Assembly (NCBI RefSeq): GCF_002953715.1
Contig: NZ_CP025012.1
Coordinates: 1,426,001 to 1,490,000, forward strand
Length of the DNA: 64,000 nt
Source of the DNA: Rhizobium leguminosarum
GTDB lineage: Bacteria; Pseudomonadota; Alphaproteobacteria; Rhizobiales; Rhizobiaceae
Reading direction: 5' to 3'
The translations under genes and the position numbers were made by a program. Shown piece by piece: positions 1 to 17,101 of the stretch (position 1 is the first letter of the stretch; every line of letters begins with the position of its first letter). The notes beneath the pieces are model-generated. The model ran no database searches. It was not told the DNA's origin and saw nothing but the letters and a program-made list of their open reading frames with translations.

Positions 1-3305
<3,305 letters not shown>

Positions 3306-3329
3306 TCCGCGGCTGAAGTCGACGAATTG

Positions 3330-3361
3330 AAAAACCGCCCGGAGCGATCCGGGCGGTTTTT
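3330..3361 (+). terminator. Rho-independent terminator after rpoC
   Basis: A perfect GC-rich stem of CCGCCCGG pairs with CCGGGCGG around the six-base loop AGCGAT. It is flanked by A-run and T-run arms (AAAAA and TTTTT) and lies 24 bases after the rpoC stop codon. This is a textbook intrinsic terminator. The A/T symmetry means it could also stop transcription arriving from the minus-strand gene at 3445-3738. Confidence 0.9.
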
Positions 3362-3444
3362 GTTTTATCTGCTTGATTGGTCTGGCGGGGAGGGAGGCGC
3401 TGCTTCCGCTTATGCTGCCTTGACAGCGTCAGCGGCGGCTCCCT

Positions 3445-3738
3445 TCAGTTGAACCGGATGATCGCGACTTCGCCTTCGACGGCGCCCTGATAGGCAGATG
3501 CGTGCGGCTCTTCGGCCGGGACCTCGGTCAGCATGCCGATCTGGTCGAGATCGGCCTCGATGAAGCCTTCCTCGGCGAGGGCGTTCAAGGCTTCGCGTAC
3601 GGCAGTGTCGTCGTCAGGCGCCTTCAGCATGATATGCAGGTCGATGCCTTCGCTGGCGTCGGACTCGTAGCCCTTGCCGATGATGATGAAGATCATCGGG
3701 CCGTCGAAATTATTGTCGTTATCAGGTGTCGTGATCAT
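3445..3738 (-). CDS. Small acidic hypothetical protein between rpoC and rpsL
   Basis: This 97-residue protein begins MITTPDNDNN. I do not recognise a named domain. It is acidic and looks like a compact alpha/beta fold: a beta-rich start (MIFIIIGKG), a middle stretch of aspartate and glutamate residues (LKAPDDDT, AEEGF) and a C-terminal strand (EVAIIRFN). The reading frame stays open up to 3834, but the ATG at 3738 is preferred because GAAGGACAGGCG directly precedes it as a ribosome-binding site. The gene lies opposite to rpoC and rpsL and converges on the rpoC terminator. It appears to be a single-gene unit inserted between two essential operons. Function unknown. Confidence 0.7.
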   Translation of the reverse strand: MITTPDNDNNFDGPMIFIIIGKGYESDASEGIDLHIMLKAPDDDTAVREALNALAEEGFIEADLDQIGMLTEVPAEEPHASAYQGAVEGEVAIIRFN

Positions 3739-4231
3739 CGCCTGTCCTTCGGCTCTTTGACGATTCGGTCGCTCGAATCCTGCTGTGAGGGCCGAACGCC
3801 GCAATTGCTGATTCCTTAACTGCTTTTGCTGCAATGCCCAAGTTTTTATCTTGGTGCATAGCCGTGAATTCGTCTAGAAGGATGAAACAGGGCGTTCGGT
3901 CGCCATATCAAGGCGATACGGCGAGTTTATTTCTTAACCGGCCTTGACGAGACGGGTGGAAACCAGTAGTACCCCGGCCATCAGATCCCATGTGAGGCTT
4001 GGCTGTTCGGGGCGACGCGCCCTGAAGTTCACCTCAAACAAGGTTCTAAACGCACGTTGAAGTCATGATGCTGCACGCACGACGCATATTTTGCGTCCTC
4101 TGCTCCTTGTGGTCCATCTGCGGAAGCGGATCGGGCCATATTTTGCGCATTGACGGAAAGTGCGTCACTGCCGGAGACGGCGCGAGTTCAAGCCCGCAAG
4201 GGTACTGAGATAAAACGTAAGGGATGGTTGA
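3739..4231 (+). other. Intergenic region and leader of the str operon
   Basis: These 493 bases lie between the divergent small gene and rpsL. I see no credible gene. The region must hold the promoters for both directions; one weak plus-strand candidate is listed separately at 3943-3972. rpsL has only a modest ribosome-binding site (TAAGGGATGGTTGA before ATG). No riboswitch or RNA gene was recognised. Confidence 0.5.
3943..3972 (+). promoter_or_regulatory. Candidate housekeeping promoter for the str operon
   Basis: CTTGAC at 3943-3948 matches the rhizobial -35 consensus. It is followed after 18 bases by TAGTAC at 3967-3972 as a poor -10 hexamer. It would give a leader of about 250 nt before rpsL. 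The match is weak and unsupported by any other signal. Confidence 0.3.
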
Positions 4232-4603
4232 ATGCCTACCGTAAACCAGCTGATCCGCAAGCCTCGCCAGGCGAACGTAAAGCGTAACAAGGTTCCCGCA
4301 CTCCAGGAGAACCCGCAGAAGCGCGGCGTTTGCACGCGCGTCTACACGACGACGCCGAAGAAGCCGAACTCGGCTCTGCGTAAGGTCGCAAAGATCCGCC
4401 TGACCAACGGCTTCGAAGTCATTGGTTACATCCCCGGCGAAGGTCACAACCTTCAGGAACACTCCGTCGTCATGATCCGTGGCGGCCGCGTTAAGGACCT
4501 TCCGGGTGTCCGTTATCACATCATCCGCGGCGTTCTCGATACCCAGGGTGTCAAGAACCGCAAGCAGCGCCGCTCCAAGTACGGTGCGAAGCGTCCGAAG
4601 TAA
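4232..4603 (+). CDS. rpsL: 30S ribosomal protein S12
   Basis: S12 (123 residues) lies at the decoding centre of the small subunit and monitors codon-anticodon pairing. The sequence matches the family along its length, including [12 protein letters not shown] and [10 protein letters not shown]. Lysine is present at positions 43 and 88, the two classical streptomycin-resistance sites, so the gene has the sensitive wild-type configuration. It is the first gene of the str operon and is followed after 77 bases by rpsG. The start ATG follows TAAGGGATGGTTGA. Confidence 0.99.
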   Translation: MPTVNQLIRKPRQANVKRNKVPALQENPQKRGVCTRVYTTTPKKPNSALRKVAKIRLTNGFEVIGYIPGEGHNLQEHSVVMIRGGRVKDLPGVRYHIIRGVLDTQGVKNRKQRRSKYGAKRPK

Positions 4604-4668
4604 TTCGGTTTTTGAATAATCCGGCGCTGCGCGAGGTCCTCCGCGTCATGAAGCGCCTTAACGGTTGA

Positions 4669-5151
<483 letters not shown>

Positions 5152-5180
5152 TTCCGAACGGTATCGAAAGGCAGTCCACA

Positions 5181-7280
<2,100 letters not shown>

Positions 7281-7348
7281 CCGGAATACCAATTGACCGA
7301 TAACAAGAATTAGATCCCTTCGGGGACTAGCAAAACGGAGACCCGAAA

Positions 7349-8524
<1,176 letters not shown>

Positions 8525-8532
8525 TTAGCGGC

Positions 8533-8582
8533 TGGGCCACCTGGCCCAAGGAAAGGATAGGGACGCCGATCTCGGTGTCCCT
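8533..8582 (+). terminator. Tandem hairpins between tuf and rpsJ (possible attenuator)
   Basis: There are two stem-loops in the 154-base gap. TGGGCCA at 8533-8539 pairs with TGGCCCA at 8542-8548. AGGGAC-G-CCGA at 8559-8569 pairs with TCGG-T-GTCCCT at 8572-8582. No proper T-run follows, so this is not a classical terminator; it may mark the boundary between the str and S10 units or process the transcript. Confidence 0.4.
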
Positions 8583-8678
8583 CTCGATCTTTGAAACCGG
8601 TGGCCCGCTAACGTAACTGAAGGTAAGTCGTGTCCCTAAGTGGTGACACGCGGATAACAGACACAAGGATAAAGTCGA

Positions 8679-8987
8679 ATGAACGGCCAGAATATCCGCA
8701 TCCGCCTGAAGGCGTTCGATCACCGGATTCTCGACGCCTCCACGCGTGAGATCGTATCGACGGCTAAGCGCACCGGTGCAAGCGTCCGGGGCCCCGTTCC
8801 GCTTCCGACCCGCATCGAGAAGTTTACGGTCAACCGGTCCCCGCATATCGACAAGAAGAGCCGCGAACAGTTCGAGATGCGCACGCATAAGCGCCTTCTC
8901 GATATCGTTGACCCGACCCCGCAGACGGTAGACGCGCTGATGAAGCTCGATCTCGCCGCCGGTGTCGATGTTGAGATCAAGCTCTGA
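8679..8987 (+). CDS. rpsJ: 30S ribosomal protein S10 (NusE)
   Basis: S10 (102 residues) is a head protein of the small subunit and, as NusE, a member of transcription antitermination complexes. The start [15 protein letters not shown] and the region [21 protein letters not shown] ending match the family. It opens the S10 gene cluster, with rplC starting 39 bases after its stop. ACAAGGATAAAGTCGA precedes the ATG. The 154-base gap upstream with two hairpins suggests its own promoter or processing site. Confidence 0.99.
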   Translation: MNGQNIRIRLKAFDHRILDASTREIVSTAKRTGASVRGPVPLPTRIEKFTVNRSPHIDKKSREQFEMRTHKRLLDIVDPTPQTVDALMKLDLAAGVDVEIKL

Positions 8988-9026
8988 GACCTCGGGTCTT
9001 CGGGCTGAGTGAGAAGGATTGAACCG

Positions 9027-9668
9027 ATGCGTTCAGGTGTGATTGCACAGAAGGTGGGAATGACCCGCGTCTATAACGACGCCGGCGAGCATGTCCCGGT
9101 AACGGTACTGCGTATGGAGGCCGTCCAGGTCGTTGCCACGCGCACTGTCGAAAAGAATGGCTATACCGCAGTTCAGCTCGGTGCCGGCCAGGCGAAGGTA
9201 AAGAACACGTCGAAGGCGATGCGCGGCAACTTTGCCATTGCCAACGTCGAGCCGAAGGCCAAGGTCACGGAATTCCGCGTTTCGGAAGACAACCTGCTGG
9301 AGATCGGCACGGAGATCAAGGCGGGCCACTTCGCAGCTGGCCAGCTGGTCGACGTGACGGGTACGACGATCGGCAAGGGTTTTGCCGGCGCCATGAAGCG
9401 TCACGGCTTCGGCGGTTTGCGCGCCACGCACGGTGTGTCGGTTTCGCACCGCTCGCACGGTTCGACTGGCTCGCGCCAGGATCCGGGCAAGGTTTTCAAG
9501 AACAAGAAGATGGCTGGTCACATGGGCCAGACGCGCGTCACGACGCAGAACCTGGAAGTGGTTTCGACCGATGAAGATCGCGGTCTGATCCTGATCAAGG
9601 GTGCTGTCCCTGGTTCCAAGGGTGCCTGGATCATCGTGCGCGACGCCGTCAAGTCGGCCGCGAAGTAA
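9027..9668 (+). CDS. rplC: 50S ribosomal protein L3
   Basis: L3 (213 residues) is an early assembly protein near the peptidyl transferase centre. The motif [20 protein letters not shown] contains the glutamine that PrmB methylates in other bacteria. A GTG at 9009 is in frame, but the ATG at 9027 is chosen because GAGAAGGATT lies just before it and the family begins [13 protein letters not shown]. rplD follows after 13 bases. Confidence 0.99.
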   Translation: MRSGVIAQKVGMTRVYNDAGEHVPVTVLRMEAVQVVATRTVEKNGYTAVQLGAGQAKVKNTSKAMRGNFAIANVEPKAKVTEFRVSEDNLLEIGTEIKAGHFAAGQLVDVTGTTIGKGFAGAMKRHGFGGLRATHGVSVSHRSHGSTGSRQDPGKVFKNKKMAGHMGQTRVTTQNLEVVSTDEDRGLILIKGAVPGSKGAWIIVRDAVKSAAK

Positions 9669-9681
9669 GGGAGCCAGATCA

Positions 9682-10302
9682 ATGGAATTCAACGTCAAGA
9701 CCCTCGAGGGAAAAGACGCCGGGAAGGTTTCCCTTTCGGACGCGATTTTCGGCCTCGAGCCCCGCGAAGACATTCTCGCCCGCGTCATCCGCTGGCAGCT
9801 TGCCAAGAAGCAGCAGGGCACTCACAAGGCAAAAGGCCGCGCTGAAATTTCGCGCACCGGCGCCAAGATGTACAAGCAGAAGGGTACGGGCCGCGCCCGC
9901 CACCATTCGGCTCGCGCTCCGCAGTTCCGCGGCGGCGGCAAGGCTCACGGCCCGGTCGTGCGCAGCCATGAGCATGACCTTCCCAAGAAGGTTCGCGCGC
10001 TCGGCCTTCGCCACGCCCTTTCGGCCAAGATCAAGGCCGATGACGTCATTGTCATCGACAACCTGGTTGCCGCTGAAGCCAAGACCAAGTCGCTCGCGTC
10101 CGTTTTCGAGACGCTCGGCCTGACCAACGCCCTCTTCATCGGCGGCGCAGAGCTTGACGGCAACTTCAAGCTCGCAGCTCAGAACATCCCCAACATCGAT
10201 GTTCTGCCGATCCAGGGCATCAACGTTTACGACATCGTGCGCCGCGGCAAGCTCGTGCTTTCCAAGGCTGCGGTTGAAGCGCTAGAGGAGCGATTCAAGT
10301 GA
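9682..10302 (+). CDS. rplD: 50S ribosomal protein L4
   Basis: L4 (206 residues) lines the polypeptide exit tunnel; in enterobacteria it also represses the S10 operon. The long loop with [19 protein letters not shown] (about residues 65-85) is the tunnel extension that carries macrolide-resistance changes in other species, and it is intact here. The frame extends upstream into rplC, but the ATG at 9682 follows AAGGGAGCC and fits the family start MEFNVKTL. It overlaps rplW by four bases. Confidence 0.99.
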   Translation: MEFNVKTLEGKDAGKVSLSDAIFGLEPREDILARVIRWQLAKKQQGTHKAKGRAEISRTGAKMYKQKGTGRARHHSARAPQFRGGGKAHGPVVRSHEHDLPKKVRALGLRHALSAKIKADDVIVIDNLVAAEAKTKSLASVFETLGLTNALFIGGAELDGNFKLAAQNIPNIDVLPIQGINVYDIVRRGKLVLSKAAVEALEERFK

Positions 10303-10592
10303 CCGATCTTCGCCACTACGATGTGATCGTCTCTCCGGCGATCACCGAAAAGTCCACGCTGGTATCCGAAAACAACCAGGTTGTTTTCAATGTCGCCAAG
10401 CAGGCGACTAAGCCGGAAATCAAGGCTGCGGTCGAGGCGCTGTTCGGCGTCAAGGTCACGGCTGTCAACACTCTGCTGCGCAAGGGCAAGACCAAGCGGT
10501 TCCGCGGTTTCGTCGGCAAGCAGAAGGACGTGAAGAAGGCTGTTGTGACGCTGGCTGAAGGCCAGACGATCGACGTCTCCACCGGTCTCTGA
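10299..10592 (+). CDS. rplW: 50S ribosomal protein L23
   Basis: L23 (97 residues) forms the docking site for trigger factor and signal recognition particle at the tunnel exit. The start codon is GTG inside the rplD stop (GTGA overlap), with GAGGAGCGATTCAA as the ribosome-binding site in the end of rplD. This implies translational coupling to L4. The motif [20 protein letters not shown] is typical. Confidence 0.98.
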   Translation: MTDLRHYDVIVSPAITEKSTLVSENNQVVFNVAKQATKPEIKAAVEALFGVKVTAVNTLLRKGKTKRFRGFVGKQKDVKKAVVTLAEGQTIDVSTGL

Positions 10593-10603
10593 GGTATAAG
10601 AAA

Positions 10604-11440
10604 ATGGCATTGAAAACATTCAATCCGATCACCCCGAGCCAGCGCCAGCTGGTCATCGTCGACCGTTCGGCCCTCTACAAGGGCAAGCCGGTCAAGGCGC
10701 TGACGGAAGGTCTGACCAAGAGCGGCGGTCGTAACAACCTCGGTCGCATCACTGCCCGCTTCATCGGCGGTGGTCACAAGCGCACCTATCGTCTGATCGA
10801 CTTCAAGCGTCGCAAGTTCGACGTCGAAGGCACGGTCGAGCGTATCGAATACGATCCGAACCGCACGGCTTTCATCGCGCTGGTGAACTATGCCGACGGC
10901 GAAAAGGCTTATATCCTCGCTCCTCAGCGCCTCGCTGCCGGTGACAAGGTTATCGCTTCCGAGAAGGCTGTCGACGTCAAGCCCGGCAACACCATGCCGC
11001 TGCAGTTCATCCCGGTCGGCTCCATCATCCACAACGTGGAAATGAAGCCGGGTAAGGGTGGGCAGATCGCTCGCTCCGCCGGTGGCTACGCACAGCTCGT
11101 CGGCCGCGACCAGGGCATGGCGATCCTTCGCCTGAACTCCGGTGAACAGCGTCTCGTTCATGGCTCCTGCCTTGCTTCGATCGGCGCCGTCTCCAACCCT
11201 GACCACGCCAACATCAACGACGGCAAAGCCGGTCGTACCGTTTGGCGCGGCAAGCGTCCGCATAACCGCGGTGTTGTCATGAACCCGGTCGACCATCCGC
11301 ACGGCGGTGGTGAAGGCCGCACCTCCGGTGGTCGCCATCCGGTGACACCGTGGGGCAAGCCGACCAAGGGCAAGCGCACCCGGTCGAACAAGTCGACCGA
11401 CAAGATGATCATGCGCTCGCGTCATCAGCGTAAGAAGTAA
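10604..11440 (+). CDS. rplB: 50S ribosomal protein L2
   Basis: L2 (278 residues) is needed for subunit association and peptidyl transferase activity. The conserved motif [17 protein letters not shown] near the C-terminus includes the histidine linked to peptidyl transfer. The length and basic C-terminal tail (RSRHQRKK) are standard. It starts 11 bases after rplW and is followed by rpsS after 15 bases. Confidence 0.99.
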   Translation: MALKTFNPITPSQRQLVIVDRSALYKGKPVKALTEGLTKSGGRNNLGRITARFIGGGHKRTYRLIDFKRRKFDVEGTVERIEYDPNRTAFIALVNYADGEKAYILAPQRLAAGDKVIASEKAVDVKPGNTMPLQFIPVGSIIHNVEMKPGKGGQIARSAGGYAQLVGRDQGMAILRLNSGEQRLVHGSCLASIGAVSNPDHANINDGKAGRTVWRGKRPHNRGVVMNPVDHPHGGGEGRTSGGRHPVTPWGKPTKGKRTRSNKSTDKMIMRSRHQRKK

Positions 11441-11455
11441 GAGAGGAAGTCTCCA

Positions 11456-11734
11456 ATGGCTCGTTCAGTATGGAAAGGTCCGTTCGTTGACGGCTATCTT
11501 CTCAAGAAGGCTGAGAAGGTTCGTGAAGGCGGTCGTAGTGAAGTGATCAAGATCTGGAGCCGTCGCTCCACGATCCTGCCGCAGTTCGTCGGTCTCACCT
11601 TCGGCGTCTACAACGGCAGCAAGCATATCCCGGTCAGCGTCAATGAAGACATGGTCGGTCACAAGTTCGGTGAATTCTCTCCGACCCGCACCTACTACGG
11701 TCACGGCGCGGACAAGAAGGCGAAGAGGAAGTAA
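11456..11734 (+). CDS. rpsS: 30S ribosomal protein S19
   Basis: S19 (92 residues) sits in the head of the small subunit and bridges to the large subunit. The start [20 protein letters not shown] and the motif [16 protein letters not shown] are diagnostic. AGAGAGGAAGTCTCC precedes the ATG. It is followed after two bases by rplV. Confidence 0.99.
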   Translation: MARSVWKGPFVDGYLLKKAEKVREGGRSEVIKIWSRRSTILPQFVGLTFGVYNGSKHIPVSVNEDMVGHKFGEFSPTRTYYGHGADKKAKRK

Positions 11735-11736
11735 CA

Positions 11737-12125
11737 ATGGGCAAGGCAAAAGCCGAACGCCGGCTGAAGGACAACGAGGCGCAAGCAGTCGCCCGCACGC
11801 TCCGCGTCAGCCCCCAGAAGCTCAACCTGGTTGCTGCGGCTATCCGCGGCAAGAAGGTCGAGCGCGCACTCGCTGAGCTGGAGTTCTCCCGCAAGCGCAT
11901 CGCAGGCGCCGTCAAGAAGACGCTCGAATCTGCGATCGCCAACGCTGAGAACAACCACGATCTCGACGTCGACTCGCTGGTCGTCGCCGAGGCCTATGTC
12001 GGCAAGTCGATCGTCATGAAGCGTTTTCACGCTCGTGGCCGCGGTCGCGCGTCGCGCATTGAAAAGCCCTTCGCGCATTTGACGATCGTCGTTCGTGAAG
12101 TGCAGGCAGCAGAGGAGGCCGCATA

Positions 12126-12126
<1 letters not shown>
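11737..12126 (+). CDS. rplV: 50S ribosomal protein L22
   Basis: L22 (129 residues) contributes a beta-hairpin to the exit tunnel. The segment [19 protein letters not shown] (about residues 89-107) is the conserved tunnel hairpin. The start codon lies two bases after the rpsS stop, with AAGAGGAAG as ribosome-binding site inside rpsS, and its stop TAATG overlaps the rpsC start by one base, so all three are coupled. Confidence 0.99.
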
Positions 12127-12857
<731 letters not shown>

Positions 12858-12893
12858 TAGCGCGCGTGGCAGAGAAGTTCGGAGAATAAGAAA

Positions 12894-13307
12894 ATGTTGC
12901 AGCCAAAGCGTACCAAGTACCGCAAGCAGTTCAAGGGCCGCATCAAGGGCGTCGCCAAGGGCGGTTCTGACCTGGCATTCGGCGAATTCGGCCTGAAGGC
13001 ACAGGAACCCAACCGCGTCAACGCGCGCGAGATCGAAGCGGCCCGCCGCGCGATCACGCGTTATATGAAGCGCGCCGGCCGTGTATGGATCCGCGTGTTC
13101 CCGGACGTTCCGGTAACCAAAAAGCCGACCGAAGTCCGTATGGGTAAGGGTAAGGGCTCCGTTGAATACTGGGCATGCAAGGTCAAGCCCGGCCGTATGA
13201 TGTTCGAGATCGACGGTGTCAGCGAAGAAATCGCCCGTGAGGCGCTTCGCCTCGGCTCTGCCAAGCTCTCGGTCAAGACGCGCTTCGTTCAGCGCATTGC
13301 AGAGTAA
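12894..13307 (+). CDS. rplP: 50S ribosomal protein L16
   Basis: L16 (137 residues) organises the A-site region of 23S rRNA. The start [16 protein letters not shown] and the motif [21 protein letters not shown] are diagnostic. GGAGAATAAGAAA precedes the ATG. It is followed after 12 bases by rpmC. Confidence 0.99.
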   Translation: MLQPKRTKYRKQFKGRIKGVAKGGSDLAFGEFGLKAQEPNRVNAREIEAARRAITRYMKRAGRVWIRVFPDVPVTKKPTEVRMGKGKGSVEYWACKVKPGRMMFEIDGVSEEIAREALRLGSAKLSVKTRFVQRIAE

Positions 13308-13319
13308 GGGATTGAGCTC

Positions 13320-13520
13320 ATGAAAGCCTCAGACGTTCGCGCGTTCACCGCCGACCAACTCAAGGACGAGCTTGCCAAGCTGAAGAAGGAGCAGTTCAAC
13401 CTGCGCTTCCAGAAGGCGACCGGCCAGCTCGAAAAATCCTCGCGCATCAACGAAGTCCGCAAGGACATCGCCCGCGTGAAAACCATTGCCCGCCAGAAGG
13501 CGGCAGAAGTTAAGGCCTAA
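13320..13520 (+). CDS. rpmC: 50S ribosomal protein L29
   Basis: L29 (66 residues) is a two-helix protein near the tunnel exit. The motif [20 protein letters not shown] is the family signature. TAAGGGATTGAGCTC precedes the ATG. It lies between rplP and rpsQ with 12-base gaps on both sides. Confidence 0.98.
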   Translation: MKASDVRAFTADQLKDELAKLKKEQFNLRFQKATGQLEKSSRINEVRKDIARVKTIARQKAAEVKA

Positions 13521-13532
13521 AGGAAGAAAAAT

Positions 13533-13772
13533 ATGCCGAAGCGCATCCTGCAGGGCGTCGTCGTTGGCGACAAGAACGAGAAGACGGTAGTGGTTCGTGT
13601 CGAGCGTCGTTTCGCTCACCCGCTGCTCCAGAAGACCGTTCGTCGTTCCAAGAAGTACAAGGCCCACGACGAGAACAACCAGTACAAGATTGGCGATACC
13701 GTATCCATCGAGGAATGCGCGCCGATCTCCAAGGACAAGCGCTGGACGGTGATTTCCGCCCAGGGCAAGTAA
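13533..13772 (+). CDS. rpsQ: 30S ribosomal protein S17
   Basis: S17 (79 residues) is a primary 16S rRNA-binding protein with an OB fold. The start [20 protein letters not shown] and the motif [18 protein letters not shown] are typical. AAAGGAAGAAAAAT precedes the ATG. This gene ends the S10-type cluster; a terminator-like hairpin and a 259-base gap follow. Confidence 0.98.
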   Translation: MPKRILQGVVVGDKNEKTVVVRVERRFAHPLLQKTVRRSKKYKAHDENNQYKIGDTVSIEECAPISKDKRWTVISAQGK

Positions 13773-13827
13773 CAGAATTTTGCGCGAGGCCTTGCGTCTC
13801 GCCGAAATATCTGTATGAAGCAGCGTC

Positions 13828-13858
13828 AGAACGCTCGAAAGCCGGGCGTTCTTTTGCT
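13828..13858 (+). terminator. Rho-independent terminator-like hairpin between rpsQ and rplN
   Basis: AGAACGCTC at 13828-13836 pairs with GGGCGTTCT at 13844-13852 (one T-G wobble) around a seven-base loop. TTTTGCTTT follows. It lies 55 bases after the rpsQ stop in a 259-base gap, exactly at the S10/spc operon boundary known from E. coli. It probably ends or attenuates the S10 unit, so rplN should have its own promoter, which I could not identify. Confidence 0.65.
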
Positions 13859-14031
13859 TTGAGCGCACGGAAGGTCCCGTTCGGGAAACCACCCTGGCAC
13901 GATCGATCCCGCGCTATTCAGCTATTGCCGCGTCTGTGCTGCCGTCATGGCAGCTCGGCCGGCGAAAATTTTCATAAGCCGGAGTAGGGGGCTAGCCCAA
14001 CCATTCCGGTAAACCAAGAAGGCGACCTGAT

Positions 14032-14400
14032 ATGATTCAGATGCAAACAAACCTCGACGTCGCGGATAATTCCGGCGCACGTCGTGTCATGTGCATCAAG
14101 GTGCTGGGCGGCTCGAAGCGCAAGTATGCCTCGATCGGCGACGTCATCGTCGTTTCGATCAAGGAAGCGATCCCGCGCGGCCGTGTGAAGAAGGGTGACG
14201 TGATGAAGGCGGTTGTCGTTCGCACCGCCAAGGACATCCGTCGTCCGGATGGCTCCGTCATCCGCTTCGACACCAACGCAGCAGTCCTCATCGACAACAA
14301 GAAAGAGCCGATCGGCACCCGTATCTTCGGACCGGTTCCGCGCGAACTTCGCGCCAAGAACCACATGAAGATCATCTCGCTGGCTCCCGAAGTACTGTAA
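14032..14400 (+). CDS. rplN: 50S ribosomal protein L14
   Basis: L14 (122 residues) sits at the subunit interface and binds translational factors. The start [20 protein letters not shown] is the family signature. AAGAAGGCGACCTGAT precedes the ATG. It is the first gene of the spc-type cluster, 259 bases from rpsQ across a terminator-like hairpin, and rplX follows after 11 bases. Confidence 0.99.
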   Translation: MIQMQTNLDVADNSGARRVMCIKVLGGSKRKYASIGDVIVVSIKEAIPRGRVKKGDVMKAVVVRTAKDIRRPDGSVIRFDTNAAVLIDNKKEPIGTRIFGPVPRELRAKNHMKIISLAPEVL

Positions 14401-14411
14401 GGAGCGAAGCG

Positions 14412-14720
14412 ATGCAGAAGATTCGTAAGGGCGACAAGGTCGTCATGCTCGCTGGCAAGGACAAGGGCCGTACCGGCGAAGTTGTCCAGGTCATGCCGAA
14501 GGAAGATCGTGCCGTTGTTCGTGGCGTCAACGTCGTCAAGCGCCATCAGCGCCAGACGCAGACCCAGGAAGCCGGCATCATCAACAAGGAAGCCCCGGTT
14601 CACCTGTCCAACGTTGCAATCATCGACAAGGACGGCAAGCCGACCCGCGTCGGTTTCAAGGTTGTTGACGGCAAGAAGGTCCGTGTGGCCAAGCGTTCTG
14701 GAGAAGTGATCGATGGCTGA
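14412..14720 (+). CDS. rplX: 50S ribosomal protein L24
   Basis: L24 (102 residues) starts large-subunit assembly. The N-terminal KOW motif [19 protein letters not shown] spans about residues 5-23. AAGGAGCGAAGCG precedes the ATG. Its end overlaps the start of rplE by eight bases, implying translational coupling. Confidence 0.98.
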   Translation: MQKIRKGDKVVMLAGKDKGRTGEVVQVMPKEDRAVVRGVNVVKRHQRQTQTQEAGIINKEAPVHLSNVAIIDKDGKPTRVGFKVVDGKKVRVAKRSGEVIDG

Positions 14721-15270
14721 GGCAAAATATGAGCCGCGGCTCAAGAAGGAATATGTCGAGCGCATCCGCAAGGCGATGCAGGAGCAGTTCTCCTACGCCA
14801 ACGAGATGATGATCCCGAAGCTCGACAAGATCGTGATCAACATGGGTGTCGGCGAAGCGACCGCTGACTCGAAGAAGCCGACGGTAGCTGCCGCCGACCT
14901 CGCAGCGATCGCCGGCCAGAAGCCGGTCATCACCCGCGCACGTAACTCTATCGCAGGCTTCAAGGTCCGCGAACAGATGCCGATCGGCGCGAAGGTCACC
15001 CTGCGCGGCGCCCGCATGTACGAGTTCATGGACCGTCTCGTGAACATCGCGCTCCCGCGCGTTCGCGACTTCCGCGGCCTGAACCCGAAGAGCTTTGACG
15101 GCCGTGGCAACTTCGCCATGGGCATCAAGGAGCACATTGTGTTCCCTGAGATCAACTACGACAAGGTTGATCAGATGTGGGGCATGGACATCATCGTTTG
15201 CACGACGGCGACGACCGACGACGAAGCACGGGCTCTTCTGAAAGAGTTCAGCTTCCCGTTCCGTCAATAA
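14713..15270 (+). CDS. rplE: 50S ribosomal protein L5
   Basis: L5 (185 residues) binds 5S rRNA and contacts P-site tRNA. Motifs such as [11 protein letters not shown] and the C-terminal MDIIVCTTA region are typical. Its ATG lies within the last codons of rplX, and TCTGGAGAAGTGATCG serves as its ribosome-binding site. rpsN follows after 32 bases. Confidence 0.99.
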   Translation: MAEAKYEPRLKKEYVERIRKAMQEQFSYANEMMIPKLDKIVINMGVGEATADSKKPTVAAADLAAIAGQKPVITRARNSIAGFKVREQMPIGAKVTLRGARMYEFMDRLVNIALPRVRDFRGLNPKSFDGRGNFAMGIKEHIVFPEINYDKVDQMWGMDIIVCTTATTDDEARALLKEFSFPFRQ

Positions 15271-15302
15271 CCGTAACGACGAGCGTAGAAAAGGAACCTG
15301 AC

Positions 15303-15608
15303 ATGGCGAAGACAAGCGCAGTTGAAAAGAACAAGCGCCGCCGTACTACGGTCGCCAACCAGGCCGCTAAGCGGGCTGGTTTGAAGGCGATCATCATGAA
15401 CCAGGCTCTTCCGATCGAAGAGCGGTTCAAGGCCTCGATCAAGCTGGCATCCCTGCCGCGTGATGGATCGAAGACCCGTATTCGCAACCGTTGCGAAGTT
15501 TCGGGGCGTCCGCGCGCATATTACCGCAAACTGCGCATGTCGCGTATTGCGCTGCGTGAACTCGGCAATCTCGGCAAGGTGCCGGGTATCGTCAAGTCGA
15601 GCTGGTAA
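15303..15608 (+). CDS. rpsN: 30S ribosomal protein S14, zinc-independent form
   Basis: This S14 (101 residues) is the long form without the CxxC zinc ribbon found in the short type; the C-terminal [20 protein letters not shown] is diagnostic. The frame stays open upstream to 15177, but the ATG at 15303 is chosen because AAAAGGAACCTGAC precedes it and the protein then begins [14 protein letters not shown], as in the family. It lies between rplE and rpsH. Confidence 0.98.
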   Translation: MAKTSAVEKNKRRRTTVANQAAKRAGLKAIIMNQALPIEERFKASIKLASLPRDGSKTRIRNRCEVSGRPRAYYRKLRMSRIALRELGNLGKVPGIVKSSW

Positions 15609-15620
15609 GGAGCAGGTTAC

Positions 15621-16019
15621 ATGACAATGACTGATCCGTTGGGCGATATGCTCACTCGCATCCGTAACGGCGCTTCCCGCCGCAAGTCGTCGGTCTCGAC
15701 GCCTGCTTCGAAGCTCCGTGCACGTGTTCTCGATGTTCTGCAGTCCGAAGGCTACATCCGTGGCTATTCCCTTGTCGATTTCGGCAATGGCAAGTCGGAA
15801 CTCAGCATCGAGCTGAAATATTATGAAGGCGCATCGGTGATCCGTGAGATCGGCCGTGTGTCCAAGCCGGGCCGCCGGGTCTATGTCTCGGTCAAGTCCA
15901 TTCCGCAGGTTGCGAACGGTCTCGGCATCACCATCCTTTCGACTCCGAAGGGTGTGATGGCCGATCACCAGGCTCGCGAACAGAACGTTGGTGGCGAGGT
16001 TCTTTGCTCGGTCTTCTAA
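15621..16019 (+). CDS. rpsH: 30S ribosomal protein S8
   Basis: S8 (132 residues) binds the central domain of 16S rRNA and represses the spc operon in E. coli. The start [17 protein letters not shown] and the end [10 protein letters not shown] are diagnostic. TAAGGAGCAGGTTAC precedes the ATG. Gene order (rpsN, rpsH, rplF) is the usual spc order. Confidence 0.99.
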   Translation: MTMTDPLGDMLTRIRNGASRRKSSVSTPASKLRARVLDVLQSEGYIRGYSLVDFGNGKSELSIELKYYEGASVIREIGRVSKPGRRVYVSVKSIPQVANGLGITILSTPKGVMADHQAREQNVGGEVLCSVF

Positions 16020-16061
16020 GATCGGGCATGGATCTCCATAGCGAACAGACAGGATTGAAAC

Positions 16062-16595
16062 ATGTCTCGTATCGGTAAAAAGCCCGTTCAGGTGCCTGCT
16101 GGGATCACGGCTACGGTCGATGGCCAGAAGGTGACTGCAAAGGGCCCGAAGGGCGAGCTGTTTTTCGTTGCTAACGACGAAATCAGCCTCAAGCTTGAAA
16201 ATAACGCCGTCGTCGTGACGCCGGTGAACCAGACCAAGGATGCGCGCTCAAAGTGGGGCATGTCCCGCACGATGATCGAAGGCATCTTCAAGGGCGTCAA
16301 GGACGGTTTCGAGCGCAAGCTTGAAATCAACGGCGTCGGTTACCGCGCCGCCATGCAGGGCAAGAACCTGCAGCTGGCCCTCGGTTTCAGCCACGACGTG
16401 ATCTACGAGCCGCCGGTCGGTATCTCGATCGTTGTTCCGAAGCCGACGGAAATCGTCGTCAGCGGCATCAACAAGCAGCAGGTCGGTCAGGTTGCCGCCG
16501 AAATCCGCGAATATCGCGGTCCCGAGCCCTACAAGGGCAAGGGCGTCAAGTACGCTGACGAGCGGATCGTCCGCAAAGAAGGCAAGAAGAAGTAA
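16062..16595 (+). CDS. rplF: 50S ribosomal protein L6
   Basis: L6 (177 residues) has two repeated domains and supports the factor-binding site. The start [12 protein letters not shown] and the C-terminal motif [20 protein letters not shown] are typical. It starts 42 bases after rpsH and is followed after 12 bases by rplR. Confidence 0.99.
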   Translation: MSRIGKKPVQVPAGITATVDGQKVTAKGPKGELFFVANDEISLKLENNAVVVTPVNQTKDARSKWGMSRTMIEGIFKGVKDGFERKLEINGVGYRAAMQGKNLQLALGFSHDVIYEPPVGISIVVPKPTEIVVSGINKQQVGQVAAEIREYRGPEPYKGKGVKYADERIVRKEGKKK

Positions 16596-16607
16596 GGATC
16601 ACGCGAA

Positions 16608-16970
16608 ATGGCTAGCAGGAAAGAAGCACTTGCACGTCGTGCCAACCGCGTGCGCCGTCATCTCAAGTCGGTGGCCAATGGCCGTCCGCGCCTGTCGGTT
16701 CATCGCTCCTCGAAGAACATCTACGCCCAGGTCATCGATGACGTGGCCGGCAAGACGCTTGCGTCTGCCTCCACCCTCGAGAAGGATCTGCGCGGTTCTC
16801 TGAAGACCGGTGCCGATACCGCCGCCGCAACCGTTGTGGGCAAGCTCCTCGCAGAGCGCGCCTCCAAGGCCGGTGTTACGGAAGTCGTGTTCGACCGTGG
16901 CGCCTTCATCTATCACGGCCGCATCAAGGCTCTCGCCGAAGCGGCCCGCGAAGGCGGTCTCACCTTCTGA
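16608..16970 (+). CDS. rplR: 50S ribosomal protein L18
   Basis: L18 (120 residues) binds 5S rRNA with L5. The arginine-rich start [20 protein letters not shown] and the end [13 protein letters not shown] match the family. The 131-base gap before rpsE contains the complementary segments GCCGGCC/GGCCGG-type arms around 16979-17003, without a T-run. Confidence 0.98.
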   Translation: MASRKEALARRANRVRRHLKSVANGRPRLSVHRSSKNIYAQVIDDVAGKTLASASTLEKDLRGSLKTGADTAAATVVGKLLAERASKAGVTEVVFDRGAFIYHGRIKALAEAAREGGLTF

Positions 16971-17101
16971 TCAGTTTCCGGCCGGACGCCTCAAGCGCCG
17001 GCCGGATTTTCGCCGGACCGCAGGCACTCTCCGAAAGGGGAGGCTGATGCGGTCCACATTTGTTTGCCGATTGCACCCGGAAAAGAAAAAGGAAGAGGAC
17101 A

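Noticed and set aside
4046..4519. Minus-strand open frame across the rpsL leader
   Set aside because: It runs into rpsL antisense, has no good ribosome-binding site and a low-complexity product.
13773..13987. Plus-strand open frame in the rpsQ-rplN gap
   Set aside because: It begins inside rpsQ in another frame and crosses the terminator hairpin; no family resemblance.
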